Below, piece by piece: positions 17,702-25,611 of a DNA stretch of 64,000 bases. The position numbers were made by a program, and so were the translations under genes. The notes under the pieces were generated by a model. That model saw nothing but the letters and a program-made list of their open reading frames with translations. It was not told the origin of the DNA and did not search any database. Within the stretch, counting starts at the first letter, position 1; every line of letters starts with the position of its first letter. This DNA comes from CAIWHR01 sp963734055. GTDB taxonomy: Bacteria > Pseudomonadota > Gammaproteobacteria > Burkholderiales > Casimicrobiaceae. The stretch is from contig CAVTFQ010000002.1 of NCBI GenBank assembly GCA_963734055.1, positions 806,001 to 870,000 of the forward strand, given 5' to 3'.

Positions 17702-18600
17702 AAGTCGACGACGAGCGTTGCGCCGAGCGCGGGACCGATGTTGTAGTCGTCGCTGTAGCGGCCGCCGCCGTTCCGGTCGTCGACGCTCGCCTTGCCGAAC
17801 GTGGCGATGGCGCCGTAGAAGTCGATGCGCGCGTCCTTCGAGAGCTTGCGCGTGACGCGCAGGAAGATCGGTATGAAGCTGTTCTCGCCGATGCCCGAAG
17901 GTGTCGCGTTGTCGGTGGCGAGCCGGAAGCGATAGTTGCGATAGGAGATGCCCTCCGCGATCTCCCAGCGCTCGTCGGGCGAGTAGACCGCCTCGAGACC
18001 CGCGCCCCCGGCGGGCCCCGCCTGGAACGGGTTCGCGATGCGCCACTTGTCGCTCAACCGCCAGTTGATGACGAGGAAGGGCAGCGCCTGCGTCTTGTCC
18101 ACGCGCCGGAAGACGCCCACGCCGAGACCCAGCATCAGGTCTTTCGAGAACACCTTCGTCGCCGACCCTACAGCGCCCCAGGTGAGCGCGTCGCCCGTGC
18201 TTGCGCCCGACTCGTAGTCCCACGCGACGATCGGTCGCAGCGAGAGGACGAGATCGGGCGCGTAGGCGTAGTCGAGATTGATCCCCACCGAAGGCGCGTT
18301 CACGTTCTTCCACGGCTCGACTCCACCGAAGGCGGTGGGCTCGTGCCAATTCCACGACTGGAATTCATAGCGCGCGGAGAGCCCGGCGGAAAGCTGCGCG
18401 GTGAGCTGGCGCGTCGCCGACGCGCTCGCGAGTCCGCTGGCCCAGTTGAAGCGGCCGCCCGAATCGAGCGTGGTGTTGAACTGCGCGTACCCCGTGATCG
18501 ACGCGCGTGCGCTGGTCGCACCGGGCGGCATCTGGGCGTGGGCGGGTGCCAGCGCGAGAGCGGTGGCGATGGCGGGAAGGGTGCGGACGGCGAAACGCAT
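17698..18600 (-). CDS. Outer-membrane beta-barrel protein (DUF6268-like)
   Basis: A 300-residue protein with a signal peptide (MRFAVRTLPAIATALALAPAHA) and a mature part of alternating amphipathic strands. It ends LGATLVVDF, a typical barrel C-terminus. The overall pattern resembles DUF6268-type outer-membrane proteins, but I cannot confirm this without a profile search. The ATG at 18600 was chosen because it directly starts the signal peptide. It is the first gene of a leftward set leading into the lipoprotein, tamA and tamB, and it diverges from mraZ. Function unknown. Confidence 0.75.
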   Translation of the reverse strand: MRFAVRTLPAIATALALAPAHAQMPPGATSARASITGYAQFNTTLDSGGRFNWASGLASASATRQLTAQLSAGLSARYEFQSWNWHEPTAFGGVEPWKNVNAPSVGINLDYAYAPDLVLSLRPIVAWDYESGASTGDALTWGAVGSATKVFSKDLMLGLGVGVFRRVDKTQALPFLVINWRLSDKWRIANPFQAGPAGGAGLEAVYSPDERWEIAEGISYRNYRFRLATDNATPSGIGENSFIPIFLRVTRKLSKDARIDFYGAIATFGKASVDDRNGGGRYSDDYNIGPALGATLVVDF

Positions 18601-18975
18601 GCGGACTCCGGTCGACGGGGGATTGCAGCGCGGCGATTCTAGCGGAACGACTCTGGAGCTCCTCGCCCGGGGCTCCATTCCGATGGCATGAACGCGTCCC
18701 TTGGCCCGGCGATCGCGGGTGAGAGCGACCAAAAGCGTGCCGGCCGGCAACCCGCTGCCTCCGCCAAGCAGCGCTCGAACGAATCCGGGCGCGGGCATCG
18801 GCCCTCGACAGCGCGCGGCGTTTCAATTTTAGAACGATCGTACGTTCTGCGTTGCCAGCCGACCTCCGTTCTTTCTACTTTACTTTCGATTGTGCATCTA
18901 AGTATTTGTTTAATATCGGAGAACAGTTTTGTTGCGATTTAGGTGCTAAGTCTTTGTTCGGAATACGAAAAACAG

Positions 18976-19004
18976 TTGACCGCGCTGCTCGGGCTCCTTA
19001 TAGT
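18976..19004 (+). promoter_or_regulatory. Sigma70-type promoter of the dcw cluster
   Basis: TTGACC (18976-18981) and TATAGT (18999-19004) are separated by exactly 17 bases. This is the best-matching housekeeping promoter in the window, and it sits about 135 bases upstream of mraZ. The transcription start would fall near 19011, at the edge of the MraZ operator. Confidence 0.72.
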
Positions 19005-19012
19005 GGCCCTTG

Positions 19013-19037
19013 GTGGGAAAAAGTGGGTTGAAGTGGG
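19013..19037 (+). promoter_or_regulatory. MraZ operator: three GTGGG repeats
   Basis: GTGGG occurs at 19013-19017, 19023-19027 and 19033-19037, each separated by 5 bases and so repeating every 10 bases, about one helical turn. This matches the known MraZ box of TGGG-type direct repeats with 5-base spacers. It lies just after the -10 box, so MraZ bound here would block the promoter and autoregulate the cluster. Confidence 0.82.
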
Positions 19038-19140
19038 GCTTTATACGGTTGTGGGACGAGGAGCACGCCCGCCAACGTAAATGAGCACTCACCTTCGGCC
19101 GGCGCGGAGGAGGGGCAGGGTGGCGCAGGGAGCGGGAGTC

Positions 19141-19635
19141 ATGGCGGAAGGGAATGGCGCGGACGTCGTGTTCCGCGGCGTGTCCGAGCTTGCGCTCGAC
19201 GCCAAGGGCCGGCTCGCGATTCCCGCGAAGCATCGCGATCTGCTGGCGCGCCGTTCGCCCGATGCCGACCCCGCAGCCCCGGCCTCGGTCGTCATCACCG
19301 CGGATCCGTCGCGCTGCCTGCTCGTGTATCCCCGCCCGGCGTGGGAGCCGATCCAGGCGCGCCTCATGTCGCTGTCGTCGTTCAATCCGGAGATCCGGGC
19401 GCTGCAGCGGCTGCTCGTCGGTTTCGCCGATGACGTCGACATCGACGGCAGCGGCCGCATCCTCGTCCCTCCCGCACTGCGCGCCTATGCGTCGCTCGAG
19501 CACCGCGTCGTGCTCGCGGGGCAGGGCCGCAAGTTCGAGCTCTGGGATGCGACGCGCTGGAACGACGCCGCTTCGCGCGCCATCGCGTTTCCCCCGGGCG
19601 GGCTGCCGCCCGAGCTCGACGGCTTCTCGCTTTGA
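19141..19635 (+). CDS. mraZ: Transcriptional regulator MraZ
   Basis: A 164-residue MraZ with two SpoVT-AbrB-type domains (FRGVSELALDAKGRLAIPAKHRD and LLVGFADDVDIDGSGRILVPPALR). It represses the dcw promoter by binding the GTGGG repeats upstream. The start is uncertain. ATG 19141 has a suitable ribosome site (agggag, 8 bases). The family's usual N-terminus (MFRGV) would correspond to the GTG at 19168, and ATG 19081 gives a longer form without a good site. Its stop overlaps the rsmH start (TGATG). Confidence 0.93.
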   Translation: MAEGNGADVVFRGVSELALDAKGRLAIPAKHRDLLARRSPDADPAAPASVVITADPSRCLLVYPRPAWEPIQARLMSLSSFNPEIRALQRLLVGFADDVDIDGSGRILVPPALRAYASLEHRVVLAGQGRKFELWDATRWNDAASRAIAFPPGGLPPELDGFSL

Positions 19636-20621
19636 TGCCGGCGCATGGCGAGCACGTTCCCGTCCTGCTCGAAGAAGCCGTCGCCGCGCTGGCGGTCCGT
19701 GCGGATGGCACGTACGTCGACGCGACGTTCGGCCGCGGCGGGCACGCGCGGCGCCTCCTCGCGGCGCTCGGTCCGGCGGGTCGCCTCGTCGCGCTCGACC
19801 GCGATCCCGCGGCGGGTCTCGCGGCGGCCGCGATCGCGGATCCGCGCTTCGCGTTCCGGCGCGCGTGGTTCTCCGAGATGCCACAGGTCCTGGCCGGGCT
19901 CGGCATCGAGCGCGTCGACGGCGTGCTCCTCGACCTTGGCGTGTCCTCGCCGCAGATCGACGATCCGGCGCGCGGCTTTTCGCTGCGCGCCGATGGCCCC
20001 CTCGACATGCGGATGGATCCCACGCGCGGCGAGTCCGCGGCCGAGTTCATCGCGCGCGCCGACGTGCGCGAGCTGACGGAGGTGATACGCGACTATGGTG
20101 AAGAACGGTTTGCTCAATCGATTGCAAGAGCAATTGTTGCGGGTCGCGCGGTCGCGCCCGTCGTCTCGACGCGCCGCCTGGCCACACTCGTGGCCGAAGC
20201 CGTCCGCACGCGCCCGCGGGGTGATCGGAGTCAGGATCCGGCCACGCGGACCTTCCAGGCTCTCCGGATTCACGTCAATCGGGAGCTCTCGGAACTCGCG
20301 CTGACGCTGCCGCGGGCCGTGCGGCTGCTCGCGCGCGGAGGCCGGCTCGCGGTGATCAGCTTCCACTCGCTCGAAGACCGGATCGTGAAGCGCTTCCTCG
20401 CCGCCGCGTCGCAGCCTTGGGGCGGCGATCCGCGTCTCGCACGCCTCGCGATTGCGGACGACGCGCTGCCCGGCGCGCCGCTCGCTCGCATCGGGCGCGC
20501 GCTGCGCCCCTCCGCGCGCGAGGTGGCCGCCAATCCGCGCGCGCGGAGCGCGACGCTGCGCGTCGCCGAGCGGACGTCGCACGCCATCCCCGCGGGCTTC
20601 GACGCCGCGACAATCGCCTGA
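19635..20621 (+). CDS. rsmH: 16S rRNA m4C1402 methyltransferase
   Basis: A 328-residue RsmH (MraW), which methylates N4 of C1402 in 16S rRNA using S-adenosylmethionine. The N-terminus HVPVLLEEAVAAL and the SAM-binding loop DATFGRGGHARRLL are present, as are LDLGVSSPQID and DPATRTFQALRIHVNREL. The ATG overlaps the mraZ stop by one base. It is the second gene of the dcw cluster, as usual. Confidence 0.96.
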   Translation: MPAHGEHVPVLLEEAVAALAVRADGTYVDATFGRGGHARRLLAALGPAGRLVALDRDPAAGLAAAAIADPRFAFRRAWFSEMPQVLAGLGIERVDGVLLDLGVSSPQIDDPARGFSLRADGPLDMRMDPTRGESAAEFIARADVRELTEVIRDYGEERFAQSIARAIVAGRAVAPVVSTRRLATLVAEAVRTRPRGDRSQDPATRTFQALRIHVNRELSELALTLPRAVRLLARGGRLAVISFHSLEDRIVKRFLAAASQPWGGDPRLARLAIADDALPGAPLARIGRALRPSAREVAANPRARSATLRVAERTSHAIPAGFDAATIA

Positions 20622-20628
20622 GTCCGCG

Positions 20629-20901
20629 ATGCTGCGCCTCAACGTGCTCCTGCTCGCGGTCCTCGTCGTCTGCGGTCTCTCGCTCGTGACCTCGCGCTAC
20701 CAGGCACGCAAGCTCTTCGTCGAGCTCGAGCGGACACAGGGAGAGGCGCGCGCCTCCGAGACGGAATATGGCCAGCTGCAGCTCGAGCAGTCGACCTGGG
20801 CGATGCCCGCGCGCGTGGAGAAGATCGCACGCACGTCGCTCGGCCTCGAGCTGCCGCCGTCCTCGCGGGTCGAGATGGTGCCGCCGGGGGCTACGCGGTG
20901 A
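20629..20901 (+). CDS. ftsL: Cell division protein FtsL
   Basis: A 90-residue bitopic membrane protein. It has a single N-terminal helix (about residues 5-22) followed by a periplasmic coiled-coil segment with the ARSLGLELP-like end region. It bridges FtsQ and FtsB with the FtsWI synthase at the division site. The sequence is poorly conserved in general, so the call rests on size, topology and its place between rsmH and ftsI. Its stop overlaps the ftsI GTG start. Confidence 0.88.
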   Translation: MLRLNVLLLAVLVVCGLSLVTSRYQARKLFVELERTQGEARASETEYGQLQLEQSTWAMPARVEKIARTSLGLELPPSSRVEMVPPGATR

Positions 20902-22688
20902 GCGCCGCCCGGCTGCCCGTAGGCGCTCGCCCCCTCGGGGGAAAGCGGCGCGAAGCGCCGCACCGGGGGGATCACACACGGCGTGCTGCAACGCCCGCGC
21001 TACCGCCATTCCGGCCGGCCATCGTGTTCGGCGCGCTCGCATTCGCGTTCGGCGTGCTCGCCGCGCGCTCGCTCTGGCTGCAGGGTTTCGATCACACATT
21101 TCTGCAGGAGCAGGGCAGCGCACGCTACAGCCGCGAGCTCGAGGTGCCCGCGCACCGCGGGCGCATCGTCGACCGGATGGGCGAGCCGCTCGCGATCTCG
21201 ACACCCGTGAAGTCGCTGTGGGCATTCCCCGCGAAGCTCGACGCATCGCCGCCGCAGCGGGCCAAGCTCGCCGCGGTGCTCGAAACGTCCGTGCCGGCGC
21301 TCGCGCGGAAGCTCGACGCCGAGGACGACTTCGTGTTCGTCGCGCGGCAACTCGCGCCCGAGGTCGCCGACCGCGCGATGGCCCTCGGCATCACGGGCCT
21401 GAACGAGCAGAACGAATACCGCCGCTACTATCCGGCCGGCGAGACGATGAGCCACATCCTGGGCTTCACCGGCGACCACGACGTGGGCCAGGAAGGAATG
21501 GAGCTCGCGCAGCAGGAATGGCTCGGCGGGCGTCCGGGAAGCCGCCGCGTCATCATCAACCGTCGCGGCGAGATCGTCGAGGACGTCGAAGCGATTCGGG
21601 CGCCGCAGGCGGGCCGCGACCTCGCGCTCGCCATCGACACGCGGCTCCAGCACGTCGCATTCCGCGAGCTCAAGGCCGCGGTGGAGGCGAACAAGGCGAA
21701 GGCGGGGGGCCTCGTGATCCTCGACGTGCGGACGGGCGAGATCCTGGCGCTCGCGAACTTGCCCACGTACAACCCGAACGCGCGCCGCGGCGTCGCGCGC
21801 GAGCGGATGCGCAATCGCGCTCTGACCGACGTGTTCGAGCCCGGCTCGACGCTGAAGCCGTTCACGATCGCCGCCGCGCTCGAGGCGGGCCGCGTTCGTC
21901 CCGACACGGTGATCCAGACGGCGCCCGGGATGCTGACGATTGGCTCGGCGACGATCCACGACGCGCACGTCCACGGCGCGCTCACCGTCGCGCAGGTGAT
22001 TCAGAAGTCGTCGAACGTCGGCGCCGCGAAGATTGCGCTCTCGCTGCCGGCCGAGACGATGTGGCACACGCTGACGGAGGCGGGCTTCGGCGCCCCGCCC
22101 AGGACGGGATTCCCCGGCGAGGTCGGCGGGCGCCTGCGGCCGCCGAAGACGTGGCGACCGATCGAGCAGGCGACGATTGCCTACGGCCACGGGATCTCGG
22201 TCAACCTCGTGCAGCTCGCCCGCGGCTACACGATCTTCGCGACCGACGGCGAACTCAAGCCCGCGACGCTGCTCAAAACGAGCGGGCCGGTCGCGGGACG
22301 GCCGGTGCTGTCGCCGGAGACCGCGCTCGCCGTGCGCCACATGCTCGAGCTCGCGGTGCAGCCGGGCGGCACGGCCCCCAAGGCGCAGGTGCCGGGCTAT
22401 CGGGTCGCGGGCAAGACCGGCACCTCGCACAAGCTGGAGGGGCACGCCTACACGAACAAGTACGTCGCGTCGTTCGTCGGCCTCGCGCCGGCGTCGGCGC
22501 CGCAGCTCGTCGTGGCGGTGATGATCGACGAACCTGCCGCGGGTCAGCATTTCGGCGGCGACGTCGCGGCACCCGTGTTCGCCGCGGTCATGGGCGCCGC
22601 GCTGCGGATGCTCGCCGTGCCGAACGACGCGCCCGTCGACAACGTGATTCTGCCGCCGCCCGGCAGCAGCGTCGACGAGGACACGTGA
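20898..22688 (+). CDS. ftsI: Septal transpeptidase FtsI (PBP3)
   Basis: A 596-residue class B penicillin-binding protein that cross-links septal peptidoglycan. The membrane helix is near residues 39-58. The dimerisation domain follows. The transpeptidase motifs are STLK (in EPGSTLKPF), SSN (in KSSNVGA) and KTGT (in AGKTGTSHK). The GTG start overlaps the ftsL stop. The first 35 or so residues are encoded by a GC-rich REP-like repeat (about 20926-20970) and give an unusual arginine-rich cytoplasmic extension. No in-frame start closer to the membrane helix is obvious. Confidence 0.95.
   Translation: MSAARLPVGARPLGGKRREAPHRGDHTRRAATPALPPFRPAIVFGALAFAFGVLAARSLWLQGFDHTFLQEQGSARYSRELEVPAHRGRIVDRMGEPLAISTPVKSLWAFPAKLDASPPQRAKLAAVLETSVPALARKLDAEDDFVFVARQLAPEVADRAMALGITGLNEQNEYRRYYPAGETMSHILGFTGDHDVGQEGMELAQQEWLGGRPGSRRVIINRRGEIVEDVEAIRAPQAGRDLALAIDTRLQHVAFRELKAAVEANKAKAGGLVILDVRTGEILALANLPTYNPNARRGVARERMRNRALTDVFEPGSTLKPFTIAAALEAGRVRPDTVIQTAPGMLTIGSATIHDAHVHGALTVAQVIQKSSNVGAAKIALSLPAETMWHTLTEAGFGAPPRTGFPGEVGGRLRPPKTWRPIEQATIAYGHGISVNLVQLARGYTIFATDGELKPATLLKTSGPVAGRPVLSPETALAVRHMLELAVQPGGTAPKAQVPGYRVAGKTGTSHKLEGHAYTNKYVASFVGLAPASAPQLVVAVMIDEPAAGQHFGGDVAAPVFAAVMGAALRMLAVPNDAPVDNVILPPPGSSVDEDT
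20926..20970. repeat. REP-like repeat copy R1 (inside ftsI)
   Basis: CCCCCTCGGGGG (20930-20941) is followed by a perfect hairpin GCGGCGC-GAA-GCGCCGC (20945-20961) and a closing G run (20965-20970). It shares its left palindrome and general plan with copies R3 and R4. It is translated as part of the FtsI N-terminus. Confidence 0.65.
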
Positions 22689-24166
22689 TGGCGTTGCCGG
22701 TCCTCGACTTCGACGTGCCCGCACTGCTCGCGCGGTTGGCGGCGCGCCCGCATCGCATCACCGCGGACAGCCGTCAGGTCACGGCGGGCGACGCGTTCGC
22801 GGCCTTTCCCGGCATGAAGGCCGACGGTCGGAGCTTCATCGCCGACGCGCTCGCGCGCGGCGCGGGCGCCGTACTCTGGGAGCCCGAGGGCTTCCAGTGG
22901 AACGCGGGGTGGCACGCGGCGCAACTGCCGGTCGACGGCCTGCAGGCGAAGCTCGGAATCATCGCCGACTTCATCTACGGCAGCCCGTCGCAGGCGCTGT
23001 GGACGATCGGCGTCACCGGCACGAACGGGAAGACGAGCTGCTCGCGCTGGATCGCGCAGTGCCTCGATCGCTGCGGCAGGCGCGCGGCGATCATCGGCAC
23101 ACTCGGCAACGGCCTCATCGGCGCCGAAGAGCCCGCGGCGCTCACCACGCCGGACGCCGCGCTCCTGCAGGAGATGCTCGCCCGCTACAAGAAGGCAGGC
23201 GCGCTCGCGGTCGCGATGGAGGTGTCGTCGCACGGCCTCGACCAGGGCCGCGTCAACGGCGTCGCGTTCGACCTGGCGCTGTTCACGAACCTCACGCGCG
23301 ACCATCTCGACTATCACGGCACGATGGCCGCGTACGGCGCGGCGAAGGCGAAGCTCTTCGCGTGGCCGGGGCTCCAGGCGCAAGTGATCAACGCCGACGA
23401 CGCGTTCGGGCAGAGCCTCGCCGATGCGGCGCGCGCGGACGGCCGCAGGGTCCTGACCTACGGCCTCGCGAATGCCGATGTCGCGGCGACCGGCATCGCC
23501 ACGGCGGGCCACGGGCTCGCGCTGTCCGTCGCGACGCCGTGGGGGCGCGGCGAACTCCGGACGAAGCTCGTCGGCGCGTTCAACGCGTCGAACGTGCTCG
23601 GGTGCCTCGCGGCGCTGCTCGCGAGCGACGTTGCGCTTCGCGACGCGCTCGAGGCGCTCGCCGGCGTCGAGGCGCCGCCGGGACGCATGCAGCGGCTGGG
23701 CGGCCACGACGCGCCACTCGTCGTCGTCGACTACGCGCATTCGCCGGACGCGCTCGAGCAGGTCCTGCGCGCGCTGCGCCCGGCGGTCGCGGACGGGCGC
23801 GAGCTCGTCTGCGTTTTCGGCTGCGGCGGCGATCGCGACGCCGGCAAGCGCCCCGAGATGGGTCGCGTCGCCGCGACGCTCGCCGACCGCGTGATCGTCA
23901 CGACGGACAATCCGCGGAGCGAGGATCCGGCGGCGATCGCGAGCGCCATCGTCCACGGCGTCCGCGAGACGAACAACCGCCGCTGGACGGTCGATCTCGA
24001 CCGCGCGACGGCCATCAACGCGGCGATCTCGGGCGCCAGGACGGGCGATGTCGTCCTCGTCGCGGGCAAGGGCCACGAGGAGTACCAGGAAGCGAACGGC
24101 GTGCGCACGCCGTTCTCGGATGCGGAGGCGGCGACGGCCGCGCTGGCCCGCCGGGGTGCCGGATGA
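22688..24166 (+). CDS. murE: UDP-MurNAc-tripeptide synthetase MurE
   Basis: A 492-residue Mur ligase that adds the third residue to UDP-MurNAc-L-Ala-D-Glu. The P-loop GTNGKTS is at 111-117. The substrate-selectivity motif DNPR (in TTDNPRSEDP) indicates meso-diaminopimelate, as expected for a Gram-negative. The ATG overlaps the ftsI stop by one base. Confidence 0.97.
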   Translation: MALPVLDFDVPALLARLAARPHRITADSRQVTAGDAFAAFPGMKADGRSFIADALARGAGAVLWEPEGFQWNAGWHAAQLPVDGLQAKLGIIADFIYGSPSQALWTIGVTGTNGKTSCSRWIAQCLDRCGRRAAIIGTLGNGLIGAEEPAALTTPDAALLQEMLARYKKAGALAVAMEVSSHGLDQGRVNGVAFDLALFTNLTRDHLDYHGTMAAYGAAKAKLFAWPGLQAQVINADDAFGQSLADAARADGRRVLTYGLANADVAATGIATAGHGLALSVATPWGRGELRTKLVGAFNASNVLGCLAALLASDVALRDALEALAGVEAPPGRMQRLGGHDAPLVVVDYAHSPDALEQVLRALRPAVADGRELVCVFGCGGDRDAGKRPEMGRVAATLADRVIVTTDNPRSEDPAAIASAIVHGVRETNNRRWTVDLDRATAINAAISGARTGDVVLVAGKGHEEYQEANGVRTPFSDAEAATAALARRGAG

Positions 24167-25611
24167 TGGACACGGCGACCGCCGCCCGCGCCGTGGCCGG
24201 CCTTGCGCTCGGCGCCAACGTGCGCTTCGATCGGGTGACGACCGATTCGCGCTCGCTCGCGCCCGGCGACCTCTTCGTCGCGCTGCCCGGCGAGCGTTTC
24301 GATGGTCACGACTTCGTGCCGGCGGCGTTCGAGCGCGGCGCGGCGGCGGCGCTGGTCGCGGCGGAGCGCGCGAACGGGCTCGCCGGTCCGATGATCGCGG
24401 TGCCGGATACGCGCGCCGCGCTGCTCGCGCTCGCCGCGCACTGGCGCGCGCGCTTCCCGATCCCCGTCGCCGTCGTCGTCGGCAGCAACGGCAAGACGAC
24501 CGTCAAGGAGATGCTCGCCGCGATCCTGCGCGAGCACCACGGCCGCGATCACGTCCTCGCGACGGAGGGCAATCTCAACAACGCCGTCGGGTTGCCGCTC
24601 ACGCTGCTCGCGCTCCGGGACGCGCATCGCGCCGCGGTGGTCGAGCTCGGGATGAACCATCGCGGCGAGACCGCGGAGCTCGCCGCGGTCGCGCAGCCGA
24701 CGGTCGCCGTGGTCAACAACGCGCAGCGGGAGCACCAGGAGTTCATGCGCACCGTCGGCGAAGTAGCAACCGAGCATGCCGATCTGATCCTTGCGTTGCC
24801 GCCCGGCGGCGTGGCCGTCGTCAACGCCGACGACCCGCACGTCGAGGTGTGGCGCGACGCGGCGCGTGCGCGTCCGGGGGTCGGTACCGTCGAATTCGCG
24901 CTCGACCATCCGGCGGCCGTGCGCGGCCGCTGGAGCCCGGGCAACGGCGAATCCTCGCTCGTGCTGTCGACCCCGGCGGGAGACATCACCGTCGCGCTCG
25001 CGGTGCCGGGGCGCCACAACGCGGCGAACGCACTCGCGGCGGCGACCGCCGCGCTCGCGCTCGGCGTTCCGCTCGCAGCCGTCGCGCGGGCGCTCGAGAC
25101 GTTCCGCGCGGTGCCGGGCCGGCTCGCGACTTTGCGGACGGAACGCGGCGTCACGGTCATCAACGACACGTACAACGCGAACCCGGATTCCGTGCGCGCC
25201 GCGATCGATGTCCTCGGCGCCATGCCGTCGCCGCGATGGTTCGTCCTGGGCGACATGGGCGAGGTCGGCGCGCAGGGCCCGGCGTACCACCGCGAGGCCG
25301 GCGCCCGCGCGCGCGAGGCGGGGATCGACCGGCTGTTCACGGCGGGCGCGCTCGCCCTGGAGTCGGCCGAGGCCTTCGGTGCGGGTGCGACCCATTTCGC
25401 GACGGTCGAGGCGCTCGCCGCCCACGTCGCGGCGGAAGCCGGCGCCGGCACGACGGTCCTCGTCAAGGGCTCGCGCTTCATGCGCATGGAGCGCGTGGTG
25501 GCCGCGCTCGCGGGCGGTGGGGTCCCCCCGGAGCATGCTTCGCATGCCTCCCCCCATGGGGGCCGCCGTCCTGGGGGGGGCCCGGCGGACGGCGCCTCGG
25601 GATCGCACTGA
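24163..25611 (+). CDS. murF: UDP-MurNAc-pentapeptide synthetase MurF
   Basis: A 482-residue Mur ligase that adds D-Ala-D-Ala to the tripeptide precursor. The P-loop GSNGKTT is at 107-113. Segments NLNNAVGLPLTLL and INDTYNANPDSVRAA are typical of MurF. The start overlaps the murE stop, and tandem ATGs at 24163 and 24166 both fit. The last 30 or so residues (after RMERVVAAL) are glycine, proline and histidine-rich. They are encoded by a REP-like repeat (25516-25590), so the natural C-terminus has probably been replaced or extended. The stop overlaps the mraY start. Confidence 0.95.
   Translation: MMDTATAARAVAGLALGANVRFDRVTTDSRSLAPGDLFVALPGERFDGHDFVPAAFERGAAAALVAAERANGLAGPMIAVPDTRAALLALAAHWRARFPIPVAVVVGSNGKTTVKEMLAAILREHHGRDHVLATEGNLNNAVGLPLTLLALRDAHRAAVVELGMNHRGETAELAAVAQPTVAVVNNAQREHQEFMRTVGEVATEHADLILALPPGGVAVVNADDPHVEVWRDAARARPGVGTVEFALDHPAAVRGRWSPGNGESSLVLSTPAGDITVALAVPGRHNAANALAAATAALALGVPLAAVARALETFRAVPGRLATLRTERGVTVINDTYNANPDSVRAAIDVLGAMPSPRWFVLGDMGEVGAQGPAYHREAGARAREAGIDRLFTAGALALESAEAFGAGATHFATVEALAAHVAAEAGAGTTVLVKGSRFMRMERVVAALAGGGVPPEHASHASPHGGRRPGGGPADGASGSH
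25516..25590. repeat. REP-like repeat copy R2 (3' end of murF)
   Basis: A GC-rich repeat with several palindromes: GGAGCATGC-TT-CGCATGCCTCC (about 25530-25551), CCCCCATGGGGG (25551-25562) and flanking G and C runs. It is less similar to R1, R3 and R4 than those are to each other, so family membership is probable but not certain. It encodes the C-terminal tail of MurF. Confidence 0.5.

Larger units (their letters stand above)
18601..19140. other. 540-bp intergenic region between barrel gene and mraZ
   Basis: No convincing coding sequence. From about 18825 to 19050 the composition turns sharply AT-rich compared with the surroundings. It holds an imperfect palindrome AGAACG-N6-CGTTCT (18831-18848), which has the look of a repressor operator. 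It also has a direct repeat, CTAAGTATTTGTT (18898-18910) and CTAAGTCTTTGTT (18946-18958), 48 bases apart. The mraZ promoter and operator follow and are listed separately. Confidence 0.6.
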
